Below, piece by piece: positions 57,786-64,000 of a stretch of DNA of 64,000 bases; position 1 is the first letter of the stretch, and each line of letters begins with the position of its first letter. The stretch is taken from positions 124,001 to 188,000 of the forward strand of contig NADL03000522.1 of NCBI GenBank assembly GCA_002205965.3, in the 5' to 3' direction. The notes beneath the pieces are model-generated. The model searched no databases, had not been told where the DNA came from, and saw only the letters and a program-made list of their open reading frames with translations. The translations under genes and the position numbers were made by a program. This DNA comes from Kappaphycus alvarezii (Eukaryota; Rhodophyta; Florideophyceae; Gigartinales; Solieriaceae).

Positions 57786-58462
57786 TTACTGTATTAGTAT
57801 CGGGGGTCCAGTGCAGGGGCCGACTATGTTGCTAGCTAAGTGCAAAATCGGTTGGTCCACGTTGGCCACGTGCACAGGTGTTCGGGACACGATAGCGTTC
57901 GCCAGGGACGACCAGATCGTGTAACTAATGCTTCGGTAAATTCTCATTCTAAAGACTCCAGCAGATGTATGCAATTTGTCCCCGATGCGCGGTAGGAGTT
58001 CATCTATGAAGCGGATAGTAGCTGGAGAAGGCGAACCCAGGGAATCGAAAGCGAGTGGTTGGAAATCTAAATTGAGGGCTTGTGCGGGGTTATCGGAGGG
58101 AGGGGGAGTCGAAGCGACATTTTGCGTTCCGGGTCAGTGACCTTGTTGCGGTGCGCAATTGACGCAGCACCTCCCACTTCACGGGTAGCCCTTGATCATA
58201 CGTCGGGCTTGAACGGTGATACGAGGGTGCTATAGCAGGCGATGGTGCGCTCTGTAGTGCTATCGGGAGCTAGCGGTATCTGGACAAGGGTCTCAGTCGG
58301 TGTTAGGTGGGTGCAGTGTATCAGAAGCGGGACCTCAGACTGACAGTTCAGACCGGCTGCACGGGAGATACGGCGGGTAATGACGTTGCGAATCGAGTCA
58401 TGCCGGTGTTTGTGCCCGGACCCGAGGGACACAGATCCACTGTGTGGTCTCCTAGCCACTTC
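57786..58462 (-). pseudogene. Non-LTR retrotransposon ORF2, C-terminal fragment
   Basis: On the minus strand, SLGSGHKHRHDSIRNVITRR and SRAAGLNCQSEVPLLI, then PTETLVQIPL and TLVSPFKPDV, then after a TGA and a shift FQPLAFDSLGSPSPATIRFI and FRMRIYRSISYTIWSSLANA. This order (R-H-D/N-x-[IV]-R, later a P-D/D-like core, then an F-x-P-L..G..SP.. block near the C-terminus) is typical of the region after the RT in R2/NeSL-like and similar elements with a restriction-like endonuclease, widespread in algae and protists. RT itself is missing (5'-truncated), as usual for LINE insertions. No poly-A tail is visible. Confidence 0.65.
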
Positions 58463-58481
58463 ATTGGTCGTTTGTAATGCT

Positions 58482-58505
58482 CACGGAAGTGTCGGCACTT
58501 CCGTG
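58482..58505. repeat. 10-bp stem hairpin at the LINE/copy C junction
   Basis: CACGGAAGTG, TCGG loop, CACTTCCGTG; perfect. It lies between the end of the LINE reading frame and the resumption of copy C, so it may belong to either or be a junction product. Confidence 0.65.
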
Positions 58506-59019
58506 TCGGCAGTACATTGCAAGATGTTTTACTGTTAATTCTAGAAGCACTTCTATTTTGGATGACTGTCGTAAGTTCATGGGTTGAATTTTTTTCTTTT
58601 AAGGCACGCTATAATTAATATATTTCAGTGCTTATCCAAATTCTTGGTGATACTAAGATTGACTCTGAAAGGTATACTTATTGGCCGCATCAAATCCCCC
58701 TGGCTGATCGGTGGCGGGCATGGGAATGGCACCTGGATATTTTCCATCAGGAAATATCTCCTGCTAATGTCTGTTGCTCACTAAATTCCCTCTAATGCAA
58801 TCTATGCTTCTTAGTATGTTTGTTTCAGACTTTATTGTTATCTGAAAAGTATATATAGCCTAGGTAAACCGCTTCCTCGGAGCGAGGTCAAGCAAGTTGG
58901 GACAAAATTTGAAATTGCACTCCGGTAGGAATGAAGTTGAGAATCAGCTTCATATTTGCTAAGTTTTTTTTTACTTTGCCAGTGAGTATTAGTGAGTCTT
59001 ACTTTGTTAGTGACAGAAG

Positions 59020-59447
59020 GTGGTAGAGCCTTCAACTCCTGAACACACTTGTAGAACCTTGGTATTTCATCCATATATACCACTTACTGATCCTATAGCT
59101 ATACTACGGCAGAATTTTTGTCGGTTGCAACACCTTTGTTCTGAGAAAGTAATCGTCGGATATATCTTTTCCGCTGTTTTGCCGCTATCATTTGATACTC
59201 TTGTAAAGGGCGCTGCATCCAAAATCGATACGTTGTAAGACAAAATTAGTTGACTTTTCTCGAGTATTATAAACCTTAAAACTCCCACAGAACTGATATG
59301 AACGCTGTTTGACTTTCGTTTAAATGTTACTAAGAAAGAAGATGTAGAAGAGTTCCTGTACAACTGTATAAATGTCATAATGAGAGAAAAGCGTGATGCG
59401 GAGAAGAAAGCAAGCATTTTTTTATCGTGTTCACTTACGTAGCCCGC
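59020..59447 (+). pseudogene. Decayed coding frame, unrecognised
   Basis: One frame is readable for about 140 codons with stops TAA and TGA twice between 59,236 and 59,315. Segments: LCSEKVIVGYIFSAVLPLSF, DTLVKGAASKID, INLKTPTELI, FRLNVTKKEDVEEFLYNCIN, VIMREKRDAEKKAS. LPLSFDTLVKG resembles a phrase common in retrotransposon Gag proteins, but the evidence is thin. It ends just before F1 copy 2 and may belong to a different element. Confidence 0.35.
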
Positions 59448-59478
59448 TTGTCACTCAGCAGACCTTTCGACCATCCCG

Positions 59479-60294
59479 ATGTTCAACTTGTCAGACGATT
59501 GCGGTGAGGAAGGCGAAGACGAATCAGACTAGCATTTGGACACCCCGGAGGATCCCACAGCACCTTTTGTGAGGACAGAGGCCGCTTGGTCGGACGTCCT
59601 GCGGAAGATTAAGCCGCCCGATGAATCTTTCCTCTATTTGCGACTGGTCTACTTCGCTCTATAAATTGACGTCCGTTTCCTGCTCCGTGAACCGAAACAA
59701 GACTTCAAAGGGCTACATGCACAGATCAACCACCTCGTGTCTGAACTCGAACGGTTCACATTTTAACTGTGTGGCGTGACTACGGGATCGGTCACGTGGT
59801 GGCGGCAATCATATGCGATCTGCTACCTCTTGTGAAAGCGTCCAAGACAGCAACGCGTGGTTTGAACAGCTCCGTGAGGGACCTTTTTTTCGCAATATTT
59901 GATAGCCTAAGGTCGGATTCTCACTCGGCTCCGTCTGTTCCCCAAAGAAACAGGCCTATAGTGAGCTACCCTGTCGTAACGAACATCCCACACCCTCTGC
60001 CTAGTGGCGGGCAGCTCTGCTCTTCCACCTTGCTGGAAGCCGCCGATTATCAAACAACACTCAAAGGCGTCTATGGGCAGGCGTCATGGCGAGAGAGTGA
60101 GATTATTACGGCCACTGAGAATGACAATAACCTGCCTGTGATGGGACCCTTCGGCACGGAGCATTGTGGGTGCCTGCTCGCTGGATGGACTGGTCTGATC
60201 TCAACTCTTCGGACGGCGACGACGTCGGTGATGTTGCTGCTGATCTGGAGGGGTCAGAAGCTGGTGGTGAGAAGGATGAGTAAGGGGTGAGCAT
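59479..60294 (+). pseudogene. F1 copy 2: unrecognised mobile ORF
   Basis: Begins MFNLSDDCGEEGEDESD followed by TAG (59,530) where copy 1 has TGG. It continues HLDTPEDPTAPF-like, then a small deletion or shift after LRLVYFAL near 59,660, then the main open block 59,769-60,170 (YGIGHVVAAIICDLLPLVKA, SDSHSAPSVPQRNRPIV). A one-base indel near 60,165 shifts the end; the shifted frame still gives WVPARWMDWSDLNSSDGDDV and stops after GGEKDE, so the intact family member would be near 260 residues. The protein has acidic ends and a neutral core, and no recognised domain. About 130 bp downstream is a terminus of the TIR group. Confidence 0.6.
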
Positions 60295-60354
60295 ATCTCG
60301 TGGTATGCTCTAGGTAACTTTGCTGGTAAATAGGACTTCCATCATCGGTAACTC

Positions 60355-60424
60355 TCTAAGATACTCCGGGCCCCGACCGACCACATCTTTCAAATATTAA
60401 AGCACCCAAACATTTCCCTCTTTT
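60355..60424 (+). repeat. Right terminus of F1 copy 2
   Basis: CCGGGCCCCGACCGACCACA, 'tctttcaaatattaaagc', then ACCCAAACATTTCCCTC. The first part is shared with the end of F1 copy 1 and with 2.39 kb; the last part is the common TIR motif. It links the F1 ORF to the dispersed termini. Confidence 0.65.
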
Positions 60425-60520
60425 TACATACCTCTCTGAAGGCGAAAGGATCAAATAAGAAACAAATTCATTGAGTGGGGGTCTCTGAACAGAAACAGGC
60501 GAAAGTTCGATAAAGTCTGC

Positions 60521-60739
60521 ATGTGGCTCGTTTACGAATTTACCGAGGAAGCAGAGCCCGAAGAGAAGATAAGAGCAGTTATCGAAGCCCATCCATGCTT
60601 TCGTAACTTGTTGGGGTCATTATTTTCCACCTGTGCTTTGTACGAGAAGGCAGGTTTGAATGAACAAGCGAAGTATGGCATGCCACGCTGGGCGGACATG
60701 GAGCACAGATGTTTCTGGGACTTCCTCCTCATCAAATGA
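60521..60739 (+). CDS. Unrecognised 72-codon ORF
   Basis: ATG at 60,521 gives MWLVYEFTEEAEPEEKIRAV, then IEAHPCFRNLLGSLFSTCAL and a Trp-containing end (RWADMEHRCFWDFLL). GC-richer than its flanks, with a balanced residue content. It sits between the F1 terminus and Ty3 #2 and may be an accessory or N-terminal gag part of that element. No family recognised; an antisense frame is also open. Confidence 0.25.
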   Translation: MWLVYEFTEEAEPEEKIRAVIEAHPCFRNLLGSLFSTCALYEKAGLNEQAKYGMPRWADMEHRCFWDFLLIK

Positions 60740-60919
60740 CCACTAATCTATAGGGATTGTCAGTAATTCCGAAACTTTTCAGTCACTGGGAGCTTCTTCA
60801 TCGATCTAGACAAGGACCACCCAAGGCAAGTAGCCAGTTTGCAAGCCCTGGAAGCTTTTCGAAGCAATGTTAAAGATGTGTAGCGAAGGATGGATAATAG
60901 CTTTGATAATTGACTGGAA

Positions 60920-61465
60920 ATGATATCTTCCGATTTGGAAAGCTTGACTCTAACCATAAAGAAGAACCAGTTTGGGACTACTAAGGCAACAGAGGCGTGC
61001 TGTAAATGTCATAAGGCCGGACAATTCGCTAACAGATGCTCAAATAACCTAGACAGAAAAACTCGATGTGGACGCTATAGTCGTTATAGCTACCATGAGA
61101 GTAACTGCTGGTCGAAGGATGGCCGTCGGTCAAATATCTCGGTAGTACGTGATGAATCAGGTCCGGATCTGAAAGCGATGAAGAGTAGGATGACACAAAG
61201 CCAGGAAATTGTCTGCAAGGTCTCCGTCTCCGAGCAATATAACCAAACAAATACTACAAAAAGGGATGTAGAAGGCAACGTTCTAGCGAAAAAAAAGGTT
61301 GGGAAAGGATATTCTGGTGAATATTCCCGCCCCAGAAGAGCTCCGGACCAAGGAACTTTACGCTACTATTACAAGACAGGAGGAAGTGAAATCCAGGCTA
61401 ACGAGGAATCAAAAGAAAAACAAGGGCATATCCAAGGATGTAGTACGTTACATGAAAAAATATAA
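60920..61465 (+). pseudogene. Ty3 #2 gag C-terminal part
   Basis: Reads ISSDLESLTLTIKKNQFG, then a degenerate zinc knuckle CCKCHKAGQFANRC in which the metal-binding His is replaced by Gln, and a second, worse one (TRCGRYSRYSYHESNCW). A charged Lys/Glu-rich stretch follows. The upstream FFIDLDKDHPRQVASLQALE at about 60,800 is probably the same protein, separated by stops. Confidence 0.6.
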
Positions 61466-61499
61466 TTCGCTGGCCGAACTGGGGGTAGAGTGAGCTGGG

Positions 61500-61930
61500 A
61501 TGACATTAGGCAAACTGCTAAGAGGGGGTGAGGATGACGCAAGAAAAGAACTGAATAAAATCATTTGGTCCGCAGGGCGGAGGAGGGTATTGATTAACTC
61601 CACCTCCACCACTAAAAGGCTTCTTAAACTAGTTCCAATAAAGGTTTTAGGAACCACAGCTCACGCTTTATTCGATTCAATGGCTGTTTCAAACTTGATC
61701 TCAGAGATCTTGGTGAATCACAATGGCCCCGACGCTATTCTTACAACGAAGAAGATAACTTTCTCTGATTGGACCGTGTCTCAATGTAAGGGCATGGTCA
61801 AAAATGTCGCGGTGCTCTTCGTAGATCTTAAAGTCAATTGATATTCCCTATTCATGCCTGAGCTTCTATTTGACTTAATTATTGGCTCCCCAACGAAGGA
61901 GGAAGTGGAAAAATGAATAGATATAGGAGA
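61500..61930 (+). pseudogene. Ty3 #2 protease
   Basis: KLVPIKVLGTTAHALFDSMA then VSNLISEILV matches the retropepsin flap-to-active-site pattern (ALxDxG A..NFI). The catalytic Asp is kept, but Gly of the D-S-G triad is Met. After a TGA at 61,839 the C-terminal hallmark follows as MPELLFDLIIGSPTKEEV. Inactive by inspection. Confidence 0.6.
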
Positions 61931-62399
61931 TTAAAGTGTGTTAATTCAAGTAGATGGAACTGAGGTCCGGATCCAACTCTACTTCGACAGGAGCGGTGAT
62001 TTTAGGAGTTCAAGTGGGACGAACAGTGAAGACGTTCACATCCAGTGACGGAAGTAAAGATTCGGAAACCGATGATCGAGATAACCGCTTGGACAGCTTG
62101 GAAGAAGATATCATGAACTTCTCTTGGGACGGTTCAGACTCCGGCTACGACATTGATGGTTACAGGGACTGCGAAGATGAGAGCAAACCTGATTAGGTCG
62201 CAATTAACATAAAACCATGGAAACTAGAAATCGGAAAGAAAATGAAAGAAATGAGAGATTGACGGAAAAAATTGGCATCGTGCGAGTAGAAAAGATGCTT
62301 TTTGCCAACAAATCCGAACAGAAAGAGAAAAAAAGGGAATAAATCGATAAAATTGTTCTTTATCTTCCTTTTCTAGCAGCCAAGCAAGTTTTCGGGACA

Positions 62400-63300
62400 A
62401 TTTTATCAGCAGACTTCAGTTCATGGGATGTGGTAAACTTGCGTCAAGCAGATGTTCCTTTAAAGCACTGGGTTGATCTAATAGAACCAAAGAAATTGTA
62501 TCGCAGACCTCGGCGCCAGCCGCCGAAGTAGGATCAGAAAATCGAAGAAAAGCTCAACGAGATGGTAAAGAATGGTATCATAACACCCGCGTCTTCTTCA
62601 TGGTCGTTTGTACTTGTCACCGAGACCAAAAACGATAAAAAAACCAAGATTATGCGTTGATAAAAGGTGACTGAACGGTAAGATGGTACCTGATTGTTTC
62701 CTAGTTCCGAACATGGAGGAAATTATCGAAGAAATGAAATATGGAAAATATATTACAACGATCGACCGATATACTGACTACTCGCGAAATGTTTTCTAGG
62801 AAGAATGAAAAGAAGAACGTCACGCGTAAAATGGGAATTTAATGATTCTAAGTAATGCAGTTTGGCCTCGTGAGCGCACCAGATACCTTTCAAAGAATGG
62901 CGAATAAGAACCTAAAGGGACTCCCCTTTGCAAGGGTATACATCGACGAAATGGTGATATTCTCGAAGCCACTGGAGGATCATGTGATTCGTATCAAATA
63001 AATTGTTAAAAGGATATCGAAATAATCTTTGAAGATTAAGCTGAGCAAATGTATCATCGCACAAGCACCTGTAAAACTACTAGGCCATTTAATGGATCGG
63101 AGAGGAGTAAACGTAGACCCGTAAAAGGTTTCGAAAATCAAGCTGGCATCTGGTCTAGCTTCAAATACAGAATAAGAATTTTTCTTGGCCTCAACTCGTA
63201 CTACAGGAAGTATATTAAAACTTTCTCTAAAATAGCTGCCTCATTTCAATGTGGCAGGTCAAAGGACGGAAAATTAATATGTACTCAGGAGGTATAACAG
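62400..63300 (+). pseudogene. Ty3 #2 reverse transcriptase
   Basis: RT blocks are seen in pieces: PLKHWVDLIEPKKLYRRPRR, IEEKLNEMVKNGIITPASSS, LNGKMVPDCFLVPNMEEII, KYITTIDRYTDYS, FGLVSAPDTFQRMANKNLKG, then VYIDEMVIFSKPLEDHV where the family motif YIDDM has Glu for the second catalytic Asp. LSKCIIAQAPVKLLGHLMDR and FFLGLNSYYRKYIKTFSKIA follow. At least eight stops or shifts. Confidence 0.8.
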
Positions 63301-63329
63301 GATTTCGAGGAGACTAAGTAATATATTTG

Positions 63330-63790
63330 CGGCCCTCCAGTACTCATTCATTATGAATTCAATGTTCCATTTATACTAGAAAGAGATGCATCCGACCATG
63401 TAATTGGGGCCGTTTTTCTCAAAAACATGATAAAGATGGACTGAATACAGTTCGTTTTGCGAGAGGAACTTTCATCGAAGCGGAGAGAAGATATTTTGTT
63501 TGCGAAAAGGAATGGCGGTTTTTTTTGCATTGAAGAAATTTAGGGTATATCTTCTGTCGTTCGAAAAGTTTACTTTAGTGAGGGAACACCAAGCCCTCAA
63601 GATAAAATTTCAAGAGAAGGACGTGCATCACCGATTTTCAAGGTACCTTGAACTTTTCTCGGAGTATAGGTTCTACATAACTTACCGGCCTGGATGCGGG
63701 AACCAACCTGCCGTTTTTCATCCTCGTTTAGAAAAACACCAGAAACCAGGAATGATTCTTGGTGAAGATGTCGCACGTATAATTTAAATA
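63330..63790 (+). pseudogene. Ty3 #2 RNase H
   Basis: ERDASDHVIGAVF keeps the first catalytic Asp region. After stops, VFFALKKFRVYLLSFEKFTL, VREHQALKIKF, LELFSEYRFYITYRPGCGNQ correspond to the usual RNase H blocks up to the GxxNxxADALSR end. Downstream sequence to 64,000 is readable in pieces and leads toward the integrase. Confidence 0.75.
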
Positions 63791-64000
63791 GAAAAGTTAG
63801 AGCTTGACGGCTATGAGGCACAAACACAGGCCCTCTTTCAATTTCTCACCGGTTTGGAAATAAGAAGGCTGGACCCAGGGTACAAGGATTATAGTCGGAG
63901 GAACAAAAAAGGATTTTACCTTGTGGAAAGGAGGACTGTGCTGGCCGACGGAATAAAGCCTTTGATTGGTTGCACTTCTAGAAGAGTTTGGTAAGATGTT

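Larger units (their letters stand above)
57715..59050 (+). mobile_element. Element copy C, split by a LINE fragment
   Basis: Three blocks match copy B in order: 57,716-57,780, 58,510-58,620 and 58,795-59,020, including 'cttagtatgtttgtttcaga', a TATATATAG promoter and 'caagcaagttggga'. Between blocks one and two lies a foreign segment of about 0.7 kb with LINE coding sequence on the minus strand. The acidic ORF of copies A and B is absent, so this copy has an internal deletion or B gained it. Confidence 0.6.
60780..64000 (+). mobile_element. Decayed Ty3/gypsy retrotransposon #2, runs off the right edge
   Basis: Gag zinc knuckles, protease, RT and RNase H occur in order, with many stops and frameshifts. 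It is distinct from element #1: protease reads ALFDSMAVSNLIS and RT reads YIDEM. Integrase would lie beyond the window. No LTR seen. Confidence 0.8.

Noticed and set aside
1..64000. tRNA, rRNA or CRISPR arrays
   Set aside because: No tRNA T-loop/anticodon arrangement, no rRNA-like conserved blocks and no spaced direct repeats were found by eye.

Overview
The window looks like nuclear DNA of a eukaryote: gene-poor, AT-rich by eye, with TATA-box promoters, Ty3/gypsy and non-LTR retrotransposon remnants, and one intact intronless housekeeping gene. I cannot place the organism. The PPDK, the type of LINE fragment and the TE-choked intergenic DNA would suit a seaweed-type red alga or another protist; this is inference only. 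No rRNA, tRNA, CRISPR or bacterial operon structure was seen.

Layout. 1-23,400: AT-rich desert with short hairpins, tandem duplications, a few coding-like scraps and one GC-richer island (8,500-9,540) with a TATA box inside a perfect hairpin, a possible 57-nt intron and a 76-codon ORF. 23,400-28,600: mosaic of transposon pieces, including copy 1 of an unrecognised ORF family (here called F1). 28,853-31,737: TATA box, a 30-codon upstream ORF and the 915-aa pyruvate, phosphate dikinase, the only clearly functional gene. 31,740-39,600: repeat fragments, a long inverted repeat, and a broken Ty3 element with a highly structured leader. 39,600-50,000: gene-poor, with a decayed unrecognised coding frame at 45.96-46.87 kb. 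50,000-60,450: dense nest of repeats: two inverted copies (A, B) of an element encoding an acidic protein, a third copy (C) split by a LINE fragment, several small TIR elements, F1 copy 2, and one small secreted cysteine-rich protein gene. 60,900-64,000: a second, more decayed Ty3 element leaving the window.

Two themes tie the repeats together. First, many share a terminal sequence close to GGGAAAGGTTTGGGTGTTTT followed by a GAAGATATATC-like segment; they look like inverted termini of one undescribed DNA-transposon/MITE group, and F1 copy 2 ends in the same terminus. Second, the in-frame stops in the mobile genes are nearly all TAA/TAG explainable by one C-to-T (or complementary G-to-A) change in a CpA/TpG context, and three are seen directly by comparing copies inside the window. 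This resembles RIP or methylation-driven decay.
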